From Pseudomonadota bacterium (lineage in GTDB: Bacteria > Pseudomonadota > Alphaproteobacteria > Azospirillales > Azospirillaceae), in contig JAFAFA010000004.1 in the NCBI GenBank assembly GCA_023423695.1, positions 91,904-155,903 of the forward strand: DNA of 64,000 nt, in the 5' to 3' direction. Position 1 is the stretch's first letter; each line of letters starts with the position of its first letter. Of this stretch, positions 55,571-63,289 are shown piece after piece. The notes beneath the pieces are model-generated. The model had not been told where the DNA came from, did not search any database, and saw only the letters and a list, made by a program, of their open reading frames with translations. The position numbers and the translations under genes are program-made.

Positions 55571-56202
55571 AGCCCCTCACCCCCCTTCACCTTGTGCAGC
55601 GGCTGGCTGGTGCCTGCATCGACCCGGCCGCGGCCAGGCTCCTCCGCCTCCAAGGGCGCGCAGGCGACCATGGTGGCGAGCGAGCGGCGGGCAAGGCGCT
55701 GGTACTCGTCGGTCCCCTCCGACTTCCAGGCGATCTCGTCGGGACGCAGCTCGCGCATCACCTTGGCCGGCAGGCCGGCGGCCAGCGTGCGCGGCGGCAC
55801 GACGAAGCCGGCCTTGACGAAGGCCATCGCGGCGACGATCGACTCCTCGCCGATCTCCGCCCCGTCCATCACCACCACATTCATCCCGACCAGCGCGTTG
55901 CGGCGGACGATGCAGCCGTGCAGCACCGCGCCATGGCCGACATGTCCGTCCTCCTCGACGATGGCGTCGTGACCAGGGAAGGCATGGAGGGTGCAGTTGT
56001 CCTGAACGTTGCTGCCCCGCTGCAGCACGATCCGGCCGAAATCGCCGCGCAGGCTGGCGCAGGGGCCGACATAGCAGCCGGGGCCGACCACCACGTCGCC
56101 GATCAGCACGGCGGAGGGATGGACGAAGGCGGTCGGATCGATGACGGGGATCACTCCGTCGATGGCGTAGACGGTGGGGCGCGGCAGGGTGGGAGCGGTC
56201 AT
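55534..56202 (-). CDS. paaY: PaaY-like gamma-class hexapeptide protein
   Basis: 222 residues of left-handed beta-helix repeats, closely matching PaaY of the phenylacetate pathway: FVHPSAVLIGDVVVGPGCYV, GPCASLRGDFGRIVLQRGSN, VQDNCTLHAFPGHDAIVEED, GHVGHGAVLHGCIVRRNALV, GMNVVVMDGAEIGEESIV. Metal-binding His residues (in LHAFPG, GHVGHGAVLHG) are kept. In E. coli PaaY is a thioesterase that clears dead-end CoA adducts of phenylacetate breakdown. Here it lies without paa catabolic genes, divergent from mhaA. The C-terminal 20 residues are not conserved. Confidence 0.88.
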   Translation of the reverse strand: MTAPTLPRPTVYAIDGVIPVIDPTAFVHPSAVLIGDVVVGPGCYVGPCASLRGDFGRIVLQRGSNVQDNCTLHAFPGHDAIVEEDGHVGHGAVLHGCIVRRNALVGMNVVVMDGAEIGEESIVAAMAFVKAGFVVPPRTLAAGLPAKVMRELRPDEIAWKSEGTDEYQRLARRSLATMVACAPLEAEEPGRGRVDAGTSQPLHKVKGGEGLYSRGRASAGIS

Positions 56203-56333
56203 GATCGGCGTTCCTCGGTGTCTCTATCCGGTCTTTTGCCGCAAGGCTACACCGCCGCACCCTGTACGCGATACCGATTTTCCGTCATAGTAGCTTTCCG
56301 CTGTATCGCTTCCACATCTCCGGTGTGGGGCGC

Positions 56334-56362
56334 TTGATTGGTATCAAATGAAACTGTATCGT
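56334..56362 (+). promoter_or_regulatory. predicted mhaA promoter with dyad operator
   Basis: -35 TTGATT (56334-56339), 17-bp spacer, -10 TATCGT (56357-56362), 75 bp before the mhaA start. The spacer holds GTATCAAATGAAAC (56341-56354), 12 of 14 identical to the liv dyad GTTTCAAACGAAAC. Same geometry as at hmgA. Confidence 0.7.
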
Positions 56363-56437
56363 TGGGAACCATAGCGGTTCGTTACAAGCCGGCGCGCAAA
56401 AGCGTCCGATCAATGTTTCCGGGGGAGGAAACGCCCA

Positions 56438-58102
56438 ATGCATGCGACCTTCAGCTATCCGAAATACAGCTTCATACCCTCGGAGGAACAGCGCACCGGC
56501 AGTGTCCGGCGCCATCCGGTGGTGGTCATCGGCGCCGGCCCGGTCGGGCTGACCGCGGCACTCGACTTCGCGCGCAAGGGCGTGCCGGTGGTGGTGCTGG
56601 ATGCCGAGGACACCGTCAGCGTCGGCAGCCGCGCCGTCTGCTATGCCAAGCGCGCGCTGGAGGTGTGGGACCGGCTGGGCGTCGGCCAGCGCATGATCGA
56701 CAAGGGGGTGGTGTGGAAGATCGGCAAGGTCTTCAACGGTGACCGCATGGTCTACCAGTTCGACCTGCTGCCGGAGCCGGACCATAAGATCCCCGCCTTC
56801 ATCAACCTCCAGCAATATTACCTTGAGGACTTCCTGGTCACGCAGGCCCGCAAGAGCGACCTGATCGACCTGCGCTGGCTGTCGCGCGTCATCTCCGCCA
56901 AGCAGGAGGCCGATCATGTCGTGCTTCAGGTCGAGACTCCAGACGGCGTCCATGCGGTGGAGGCGGATTGGGTGATCGCCTGCGACGGCGCCAAGTCGTC
57001 TGTGCGCAAGATGCTGGGTCTGGAGTTCCAGGGGGAGGTGTTCAAGGACCGCTTCCTGATTGCCGACGTGGTGATGAAGGCGGATTTCCCGGCGGAACGC
57101 TGGTTCTGGTTCGACCCGCCCTTCCACCGCAAACAGTCGGCCCTGCTGCACATGCAGCCCGACAATGTCTGGCGCCTGGATTTCCAACTGGGCTGGGACG
57201 CCGACCCGGAGGAGGAGAAGAAGCCGGAGCGCGTCATCCCCCGCGTCCAGGCGATGCTGGGCGCCGATACGCCCTTCGAACTGGAGTGGGTGTCGGTCTA
57301 CACCTTCCAGTGCCGCCGGCTGGAGCGGTTCCGCCATGGCCGCATCCTGTTCGCCGGCGACAGCGCGCATCAGGTCTCGCCCTTCGGCGCGCGCGGCGCC
57401 AACAGCGGCGTGCCCGACGCCGACAATCTGGTGTGGAAGCTGGCGCTGGTGCTGGACGGCAAGGCGCCGGAATCGCTGCTGGACAGCTACAGCGACGAAC
57501 GGGTGGCGGCGGCGAAGGAGAACATCCTCAACTCCACCCGCTCCACCGACTTCATCACGCCCAAGAGCGAGATGAGCCGCGTCTTCCGCGATGCCGTGCT
57601 GGAACTGGCGGTCGACCAGCCCTTCGCCCGTTCGCTGGTCAATTCCGGCCGGCTGTCCACCCCGACCACCTACAGCGACAGCCCGCTGAACACGCCGGAC
57701 GCCGACGCCTTCGCCGGCCGGATGGTGCCGGGGGCGCCGGCCACCGACGCGCCGGTGGAGCGCGACGGCCAGCCCGGCTGGCTGATGGAGGCGTTGGACG
57801 GCCGCTTCACCGTGCTCTACGCCGCCGGCGACGATATGGGCGGGCTGGTCCCGGCCGAGGTGGCGGAGGCGCTGGACGGACTAGCCGCCGGGCCGCTGCC
57901 GCTCGCCTGGCACGCGGTGACCGACCGCCGCCGGGGCATCGCCGGGGAACTGGTGGACTGCGCCGGCCGCCTGCGCGAGCGCTACGACCTGACGCCCGGA
58001 AGCGTCTATCTGATCCGTCCCGACCAGCACATCGCCGCCCGCTGGCGCCGCTTCGACGCTGCGGCCCTGTCCGCCGCGCTCGCCCGCGCCACCGGCTGCT
58101 GA
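56438..58102 (+). CDS. mhaA: FAD-dependent aromatic hydroxylase, probable 3-hydroxyphenylacetate 6-hydroxylase flavoprotein
   Basis: 554 residues, class A flavoprotein monooxygenase. ADP-binding motif VVVIGAGPVGLTAALDF, DG motif VIACDGAKSSVRKML, and FAD ribityl motif GRILFAGDSAHQVSPFGARG. The downstream 65-residue gene is the key: the Pseudomonas putida enzyme that converts 3-hydroxyphenylacetate to homogentisate consists of a flavoprotein (MhaA) and a very small coupling protein (MhaB). With hmgA next door the product fits. Strong ribosome site GGGGGAGGAAACGCCCA. Another hydroxylated phenylacetate or 3-hydroxyphenylpropionate-like substrate is possible. Confidence 0.82.
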   Translation: MHATFSYPKYSFIPSEEQRTGSVRRHPVVVIGAGPVGLTAALDFARKGVPVVVLDAEDTVSVGSRAVCYAKRALEVWDRLGVGQRMIDKGVVWKIGKVFNGDRMVYQFDLLPEPDHKIPAFINLQQYYLEDFLVTQARKSDLIDLRWLSRVISAKQEADHVVLQVETPDGVHAVEADWVIACDGAKSSVRKMLGLEFQGEVFKDRFLIADVVMKADFPAERWFWFDPPFHRKQSALLHMQPDNVWRLDFQLGWDADPEEEKKPERVIPRVQAMLGADTPFELEWVSVYTFQCRRLERFRHGRILFAGDSAHQVSPFGARGANSGVPDADNLVWKLALVLDGKAPESLLDSYSDERVAAAKENILNSTRSTDFITPKSEMSRVFRDAVLELAVDQPFARSLVNSGRLSTPTTYSDSPLNTPDADAFAGRMVPGAPATDAPVERDGQPGWLMEALDGRFTVLYAAGDDMGGLVPAEVAEALDGLAAGPLPLAWHAVTDRRRGIAGELVDCAGRLRERYDLTPGSVYLIRPDQHIAARWRRFDAAALSAALARATGC

Positions 58103-58126
58103 TCTTCGAACTCGTGGAGCCCACCA

Positions 58127-58324
58127 ATGGCCAAACTGATGACCGAGCAACGCTTCGCCAGCCCGGACGATGTCTATCAACTGCTGATCGACAGCCACCG
58201 CGACCTGACCCCCGACCAGAGCACCCGGCTGAACGCCAAGCTGATCCTGCTGCTCGCCAATCACATCGGCGATGCGGAGGTGCTGACCGAGGCGCTGCGG
58301 GTGGCGCGGCAGGGGGTGGAGTGA
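58127..58324 (+). CDS. mhaB: small coupling protein of the aromatic hydroxylase (DUF2783-like)
   Basis: 65 residues, all-helical, no metal or flavin motif: MAKLMTEQRFASPDDVYQLL, IDSHRDLTPDQSTRLNAKLI, LLLANHIGDAEVLTEALRVA. The size matches the MhaB coupling protein of P. putida, which tightens NADH use by MhaA without being an enzyme itself. It lies 24 bp downstream of mhaA on the same strand. No counterpart is needed by ordinary single-component hydroxylases, so its presence supports the Mha assignment. Confidence 0.82.
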   Translation: MAKLMTEQRFASPDDVYQLLIDSHRDLTPDQSTRLNAKLILLLANHIGDAEVLTEALRVARQGVE

Positions 58325-58362
58325 AGGACACGGCACCGTCCCTGCCCTTGCCGACGCATGGC

Positions 58363-58401
58363 TCCCCTCCCTTTTCCGTCCCCGACGCGAAGGGGAGGGG
58401 A
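58363..58401 (+). terminator. possible hairpin after mhaAB
   Basis: Arms TCCCCTCCCTT and AAGGGGAGGGGA pair with one bulge around a 16-base loop, 38 bp after the mhaB stop. No T run follows, so termination is uncertain; it may be a remnant of the GC-rich repeat family. Confidence 0.45.
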
Positions 58402-58488
58402 CATTCGCCAAGCAGCACATGCCACTGACGCCAAGCACAGAATGGTGTAATTAAGCGCAGGATACTTCTTGCTGAGATTGCGCCACTC

Positions 58489-59859
58489 ATGACCTTGCGT
58501 CGCCTGCTTACTCTTTTGTTCTTGTTGACGTGGTGCGGACCAGCCTTTGCCGAGGGGCTGGTGCAGACGCAACTGTCGATCCCCGCGCGCTTTCCCGACG
58601 GCACCATCGCCACGCTGGAGGCGATGCTGCTGCGGCCGGACGGTCCCGGCCCCCACCCCATCGCAATCATCAGCCACGGCACGCCGCGCGACCCGGCGGA
58701 TCGGGCGCAGATGACGCCGCTGCGCTATCTGCCGGAAGCCCGTGAGTTCGCCCGGCGCGGCTGGGCCACCGTGGCGGTCCTGCGGCGCGGCTATGGCGGT
58801 TCGGACGGCCCCTACAGCGAAACGACCGGCGCCTGCAACAACCCCGACTACCTGCGCTCCGCCCAGCAGAGTGCCGAGGATCTGCGTCAGGCCGTCCGCT
58901 ATGTGTCGGCCCAGCCCTATGCAGACCCCAGCCGCATCATCGCGGTGGGCGTTTCGGCCGGCGGGCTCGCCAGCGTCGCACTCAGCGCCGATCCGCCGCC
59001 GGGGCTGAAGGCGGTGATCAGCTTCGCCGGCGGGCGCGGTTCCATCGCCGACAACGAGGTCTGCCGGGAGGAGCGGCTGGCCGCCGCCTTCGGCACGTTG
59101 GGCCGTGGCTCGCGCGTTCCGAACCTGTGGATCTATGCGGAGAACGACCTGTTCTTCGGCCCCGTCCTCGCCCGCCGCCTGTGGGGGGCCTTCACCCAGG
59201 AGGGCGGCCGGGGCGAGTTCATCGCCGCGCCGCCGCACGGCAAGGACGGGCATTCCTTCTTCAGCGCCGCCATCACGGAATGGACGCCGATGGTCGACAG
59301 GTTCCTGGCGCAGAACGGACTGATTCCGCGCAAGACGCTGATCGCGCTGTCCCTGCCGGCTCTGCCGCCGCCGACCGAACTGTCCGCCGCCGGCCGGGCG
59401 AAATTCCCCGCTTATGTCGCGGCCGGGGGCAACAAGGCCTTTGCCGTGTCACCCGACGGTGCCTATGGCTGGAAATCCGGCCTGCGCAGCCTGGACCAGG
59501 CACAAAAGGGCGCGCTGGAGACCTGCATGGCACACACCCAGAAGGGTTGCCGCATCGCCTATCTCAACGATCGGCCGGCCGGTGGCAACATGGCCGCCGC
59601 CCCGCAGGAAGCACCGCGCAGCACGCCGGTCAGGCTGGAACCGCCGCCTGAACTGTCCGACGCCAACCGGTCCAAGTTCAACGCCTATCTGGAAGCAGCC
59701 GGCCGCAAGGCGTTCGCGGTGGCGCAGGATGGCGCCTTCGGCTGGAAGTCCGGCGTGTCCAGCGAGGATGCGGCCCGCCGCGGCGCCCTGGACAACTGCG
59801 CCAAATACACCCGCCGCACCTGCTATGTGGTGATCGTCGACGACCGGCCGCTTCGGTGA
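58489..59859 (+). CDS. secreted alpha/beta hydrolase with duplicated C-terminal module
   Basis: 456 residues. Signal peptide (LLTLLFLLTWCGPAFA), then an alpha/beta hydrolase of the dienelactone/peptidase S9-like group: AIISHGTPRD (oxyanion), nucleophile Ser in VGVSAGGLAS, Asp in IYAENDLFFG and His in PHGKDGHSFFS. After it come two copies of a 65-residue module, AGRAKFPAYVAAGGNKAFAV...DGAYGWKSG and ANRSKFNAYLEAAGRKAFAV...DGAFGWKSG, each ending in a Cys pair and a DDRP/NDRP-type tail. The module resembles DUF4189-like repeats and may bind a ligand or the cell wall. Substrate unknown. Confidence 0.85.
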   Translation: MTLRRLLTLLFLLTWCGPAFAEGLVQTQLSIPARFPDGTIATLEAMLLRPDGPGPHPIAIISHGTPRDPADRAQMTPLRYLPEAREFARRGWATVAVLRRGYGGSDGPYSETTGACNNPDYLRSAQQSAEDLRQAVRYVSAQPYADPSRIIAVGVSAGGLASVALSADPPPGLKAVISFAGGRGSIADNEVCREERLAAAFGTLGRGSRVPNLWIYAENDLFFGPVLARRLWGAFTQEGGRGEFIAAPPHGKDGHSFFSAAITEWTPMVDRFLAQNGLIPRKTLIALSLPALPPPTELSAAGRAKFPAYVAAGGNKAFAVSPDGAYGWKSGLRSLDQAQKGALETCMAHTQKGCRIAYLNDRPAGGNMAAAPQEAPRSTPVRLEPPPELSDANRSKFNAYLEAAGRKAFAVAQDGAFGWKSGVSSEDAARRGALDNCAKYTRRTCYVVIVDDRPLR

Positions 59860-59887
59860 CGGTGAACCGGGAGCACGGCCCATAATG

Positions 59888-59923
59888 AAAAAGGCCCGTC
59901 CGGCATCCCGGACGGGCCTTTTC
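59888..59923. terminator. bidirectional terminator between hydrolase and infC
   Basis: Perfect stem AAAAGGCCCGTCCGG / CCGGACGGGCCTTTT with loop CATC. T runs on both strands, so it ends both the hydrolase transcript and the thrS-infC transcript. Confidence 0.92.
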
Positions 59924-59946
59924 CGTAACAGTACTCCGGAACCGCG

Positions 59947-60483
59947 TCAGCGCGGAGCCAGCACCATGACCATCTGGCGGCCTTCGAGCTTCGGCATCTG
60001 CTCGACCTTCGCCAGCGCCTCCAGCTCGTCGCGGACGCGGACAAGCACATTCATACCCAGATCCTGGTGCGCCATTTCACGGCCGCGGAAGCGCAGGGTC
60101 ACCTTGACCTTGTCGCCTTCCTCAAGGAAACGGCGTGCGGAGCGCATCTTCACGTCATAGTCGTTGTCATCGATGTTCGGTCGGAGCTTGATCTCCTTGA
60201 CCTCGATGATCTTCTGCTTCTTGCGGGCCTCGTTCGCCTTCTTCTGCGCCTCGTACTTGAACCTGCCATAGTCGAGGATTTTGCAGACCGGCGGTTCCGC
60301 CTGGGGAGCAATCTCGACCAGGTCGAGACCGGCATCCTCGGCAGCCAGCAGAGCATCGCGCAACGACACCACCCCGATCATCTCGCCGTCGGCACCGACG
60401 AGACGAACGGAACGAGCCGAGATCTCCCGGTTAACCCGCGGTCCATCGCGGGTTGGAGCGGCTTCGGACGGGATCCTGGCTAT
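59947..60483 (-). CDS. infC: translation initiation factor IF-3, probable ATA start
   Basis: 178 residues. IF-3 N-domain DGPRVNREISARSVRLVGAD and EIAPQAEPPVCKILDYGRFK, linker rich in Lys (QKKANEARKKQKIIEVKEIK), C-domain RPNIDDNDYDVKMRSARRFL, KVTLRFRGREMAH and VEQMPKLEGRQMVMVLAP. It guards start-codon choice on the 30S subunit. There is no in-frame ATG near the 5' end. A GGAG sequence eight bases before the ATA at 60483 makes it the likely start, in keeping with IF-3 genes that use rare AUU-type codons for self-regulation. A GTG at 60510 without a ribosome site is the other option. thrS is upstream (75 bp). Confidence 0.9.
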   Translation of the reverse strand: MARIPSEAAPTRDGPRVNREISARSVRLVGADGEMIGVVSLRDALLAAEDAGLDLVEIAPQAEPPVCKILDYGRFKYEAQKKANEARKKQKIIEVKEIKLRPNIDDNDYDVKMRSARRFLEEGDKVKVTLRFRGREMAHQDLGMNVLVRVRDELEALAKVEQMPKLEGRQMVMVLAPR

Positions 60484-60558
60484 GGACGCTTCTCCATGGT
60501 CTGAAACCACGTGGAAGCCGGCCGTCCAGAGGAACGGCCGGCGGCGTCACGCGGTCTG

Positions 60559-62502
60559 TTAAAACGGCGAGTCGGTCACGACATCGCCCGCCGGCGATCT
60601 CGCTTCCTCAACCAGTTTATTCACCGCCGCGTCGAGGGCAAGAATTTCCTGATCCTTGCCGCCCAGCACGCGGAGCGCGACGGTCCGCTCGTCCGCTTCC
60701 CGCTTGCCGACAACCAGCATCAGCGGCACCTTCTGCAGGCTGTGCTCGCGGACCTTCAGGTTGATCTTCTCGTTGCGGGTGTCGAGTTCGACGCGCAGGC
60801 CCTTGCGCTTCAACAGCTTGGCCACTTCCTCCGCATAGCCGTCGGCCTCGCTGGTGATGGTGGCGACGGTCACCTGGACCGGCGACAGCCACAACGGGAA
60901 CTTGCCGGCGTAATGCTCGATCAGCATGCCGATGAAGCGCTCCATCGACCCCAGGATCGCGCGGTGCAGCATGATCGGACGATGGCGGGCGCCATCCTCG
61001 CCGATATAGCTGGCATCGAGTCGTTCCGGCAGGTTCGGGTCGTACTGCAGCGTGCCGCACTGCCAGGTCCGGCCGATGGCATCGGTCAGGTGGAACTCCA
61101 CCTTCGGGCCGTAGAAGGCACCCTCGCCCGGCAGTTCCTCGTACTCCAACCCGGCGTCGCGCAGCGCCTGGGCCAGCGCGCCTTCGGCGCGGTCCCACAG
61201 CTCGTCGGCGCCGGTGCGGACATCCGGACGCAGAGCCAGCTTCACCGAGATCTTGTCGAAGCCAAGGTCCTTGTAGACGCCGAGCTGCAGCTTGAAATAC
61301 TCGGCCGCTTCGCTCTGCACCTGATCCTCGGTGCAGAAGATGTGGGCGTCGTCCTGGGTGAAGGCACGCACGCGCATGATGCCGTGCAGCGCGCCCGACG
61401 GCTCGTTGCGGTGGCAGGCGCCGAACTCCGCCATGCGGATCGGCAGGTCACGGTAGGAGCGCAGGCCATGACGGAAGATCTGGACATGGCCGGGGCAGTT
61501 CATCGGCTTGATGCCCAGCAGCTTCTCGCCGCCGTCGGCTTCCACCTTGAACATGTTGTCACCATACATGTCCCAGTGGCCCGACGCCTTGAACAGCGAG
61601 CTGTCGATCAGCTGCGGCGTCTTCACCTCGACATAGCCGGCGGCCTTCAGCTTGGTGCGGATGTAGGTTTCCAGCGTCTGGTAGAGCGTCCAGCCCTTCG
61701 GATGCCAGAAGACCGAGCCGACCGCCTCCTCCTGGACATGGAACAGGTCCAGTTCCTTGCCCAGCTTGCGGTGGTCGCGCTTCTCCGCCTCCTCGACCCG
61801 CTTCAGATAGGCGTCGAGATCGGCCTGGCTGGCCCAGGCCGTGGCGTAGATGCGCTGCAGCTGCGGATTGCGGTGGTCGCCACGCCAGTAGGCGCCGGCC
61901 AGCTTGGTCAGCTTGAAGGCCTTGCCGACGAACTTGGTCGAGGGGAAGTGCGGCCCCCGGCACAGGTCGGCCCAGTCGCCCGTCCGGTAGACGGTGATCG
62001 TCTCGTCCTCGGGCAGGTCGCGGATCAGCTCGGCCTTGAAGCTCTCGCCCTTGGCCTCGAACAGCCGGATCGCCTCGTCGCGATCCCAGACCTCGCGCAC
62101 CAGCTTCTCGTCGCGGTCGACGATCTCGGCCATCTTCTTCTCGATAGCGGCGAAGTCGTCGGTCGAGAACGGCTCGGCCCGGTGGAAGTCATAGTAGAAT
62201 CCGTCCTCGATCGCCGGACCGATGGTCACCTGGGTGCCGGGGAACAGCTCCTGCACGGCCTGGGCCAGCACGTGGGCGGCGTCGTGGCGGATGGTCTCCA
62301 GCGCCTCGGGATCGTCGCGCATGATCAGGCGGAAGGCGCCGCCTTCCTCCAGCGGACGGTCGAGGTCGCGCTGGCGGCCGTTCAGCTCGACCAGGGCCGC
62401 GCGCTTCGCCAGCGAGGGCGAGATGGAGGCGGCCACGTCCCGGCCGGTGGCCTCGGGCGGAAACTGTCGGACGGCGCCGTCGGGGAATTTCAGTTCGATC
62501 AT
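60559..62502 (-). CDS. thrS: threonyl-tRNA synthetase
   Basis: 647 residues, full length. Domains: TGS (1-62, MIELKFPDGAVRQFPPEATG), editing domain (ETIRHDAAHVLAQAVQELFP with HxxxH, and CRGPHFPSTK), catalytic class II core with motif 2 EFGACHRNEPSGALHGIMRV, zinc-binding Cys in IKPMNCPGH, motif 3 ILGSMERFIGMLIEH, and anticodon-binding domain (LSPVQVTVATITSEADGYAE). Charges tRNA-Thr and clears Ser-tRNA-Thr. Its start overlaps the yidD stop by 4 bp. infC follows on the same strand, the usual thrS-infC order. Confidence 0.97.
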   Translation of the reverse strand: MIELKFPDGAVRQFPPEATGRDVAASISPSLAKRAALVELNGRQRDLDRPLEEGGAFRLIMRDDPEALETIRHDAAHVLAQAVQELFPGTQVTIGPAIEDGFYYDFHRAEPFSTDDFAAIEKKMAEIVDRDEKLVREVWDRDEAIRLFEAKGESFKAELIRDLPEDETITVYRTGDWADLCRGPHFPSTKFVGKAFKLTKLAGAYWRGDHRNPQLQRIYATAWASQADLDAYLKRVEEAEKRDHRKLGKELDLFHVQEEAVGSVFWHPKGWTLYQTLETYIRTKLKAAGYVEVKTPQLIDSSLFKASGHWDMYGDNMFKVEADGGEKLLGIKPMNCPGHVQIFRHGLRSYRDLPIRMAEFGACHRNEPSGALHGIMRVRAFTQDDAHIFCTEDQVQSEAAEYFKLQLGVYKDLGFDKISVKLALRPDVRTGADELWDRAEGALAQALRDAGLEYEELPGEGAFYGPKVEFHLTDAIGRTWQCGTLQYDPNLPERLDASYIGEDGARHRPIMLHRAILGSMERFIGMLIEHYAGKFPLWLSPVQVTVATITSEADGYAEEVAKLLKRKGLRVELDTRNEKINLKVREHSLQKVPLMLVVGKREADERTVALRVLGGKDQEILALDAAVNKLVEEARSPAGDVVTDSPF

Positions 62503-62756
62503 TGGTCTGTCTTTTCGCGCGGCGGGACCGGATCGTAGGTCCAGTCCAGGCCGCTGAAGGGGTGGCATTTACAGAGGCGCCGGACCGCGAGCCATCCCCC
62601 CTTCGCCGGGCCGTGCTGGATCAGCGCGTCCCGGGCGTAGTCGGAGCAGGTCGGTCGGAACCGGCACTGCTGACCGATCAGGGGCGACAGCGTCACCTTG
62701 TAGCCCCGATGGGCCAGCCGGACGCCGCGTTCGTAGAGAGTTCCGCCGGATGCCAT
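62499..62756 (-). CDS. yidD: membrane protein insertion efficiency factor YidD
   Basis: 85 residues. The YidD signature is complete: LSPLIGQQCRFRPTCSDYAR, DALIQHGPAKGGWLAVRRLC and CHPFSGLDWTYDPVP, with the conserved Cys residues. Small amphipathic protein on the inner face of the inner membrane helping YidC-dependent insertion. It is not next to yidC/rnpA here but coupled to thrS by a 4-bp overlap, an order found in other alphaproteobacteria. Confidence 0.93.
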   Translation of the reverse strand: MASGGTLYERGVRLAHRGYKVTLSPLIGQQCRFRPTCSDYARDALIQHGPAKGGWLAVRRLCKCHPFSGLDWTYDPVPPREKTDQ

Positions 62757-62801
62757 GTCGCCGCGCTTATCCCCCGGCAGACGCGCGGGGGCAACGGGCG
62801 C

Positions 62802-63272
62802 TCAGGCCGCACCGGCGAGGCTAGTTCGCGTGTCGGGGCCCTTGCGCGCGAGCGCCTGCCGCACCGCGTCCAGCGTCGCCTCGATGGCGACCATGGTCGA
62901 GGCGTGGCGCGCCGGGTAGTCGGCCACCAGCTTCAGGGCCCGCAGCCCCTCGAAGCGGCCTTCCGGGCCTTCTCCATCGGCCTTCAGCATGGCGAGCATG
63001 GCGTCCCGCGCCTGCTCGAGCTCTCCGACCGTGGCGCCGATCACAGCCGCGCCCAGCACCCCGGCCGCCGCCTGGCCCAGCGCACAGGCCTTCACGTCCT
63101 GGGCGAAGTCCTCGATCCGGCCCTCGTCGTCCACAATAACGTCGACGATCGCCTTCGAGCCGCAGAGTTTCGCCACCCGCTCGGCGGTGCCCTCGGGCGC
63201 GGCCAGCCGGCCGGCGTGCGGCATGTTGGCCGCCAGCCCGAGGATGCGCGCACTGTAGAGCTCGTCGATCAT
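62802..63272 (-). CDS. IscU/SufU-like iron-sulfur scaffold protein
   Basis: 156 residues, NifU N-terminal-type fold. The start MIDELYSARILGLAANMPHA is characteristic. Cluster-site Cys in VAKLCGSKAIVDVIVDDEGR and VKACALGQAAAGVLG; the third Cys of classic IscU is not obvious, as in other members of this alphaproteobacterial branch. The C-terminus (DYPARHASTMVAIEATLDAV) is like the LxxxxPxRxxCaxL-type tail but with Ala-Ser in the Cys position. Possible Fe-S carrier or scaffold; not in an isc or suf cluster. 45 bp upstream of yidD, on the same strand. Confidence 0.82.
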   Translation of the reverse strand: MIDELYSARILGLAANMPHAGRLAAPEGTAERVAKLCGSKAIVDVIVDDEGRIEDFAQDVKACALGQAAAGVLGAAVIGATVGELEQARDAMLAMLKADGEGPEGRFEGLRALKLVADYPARHASTMVAIEATLDAVRQALARKGPDTRTSLAGAA

Positions 63273-63289
63273 GCGGGGAAGATAGGCGA

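Noticed and set aside
60511..62538. Open frame of about 675 codons opposite thrS
   Set aside because: Antisense artefact; thrS is complete with all catalytic motifs.
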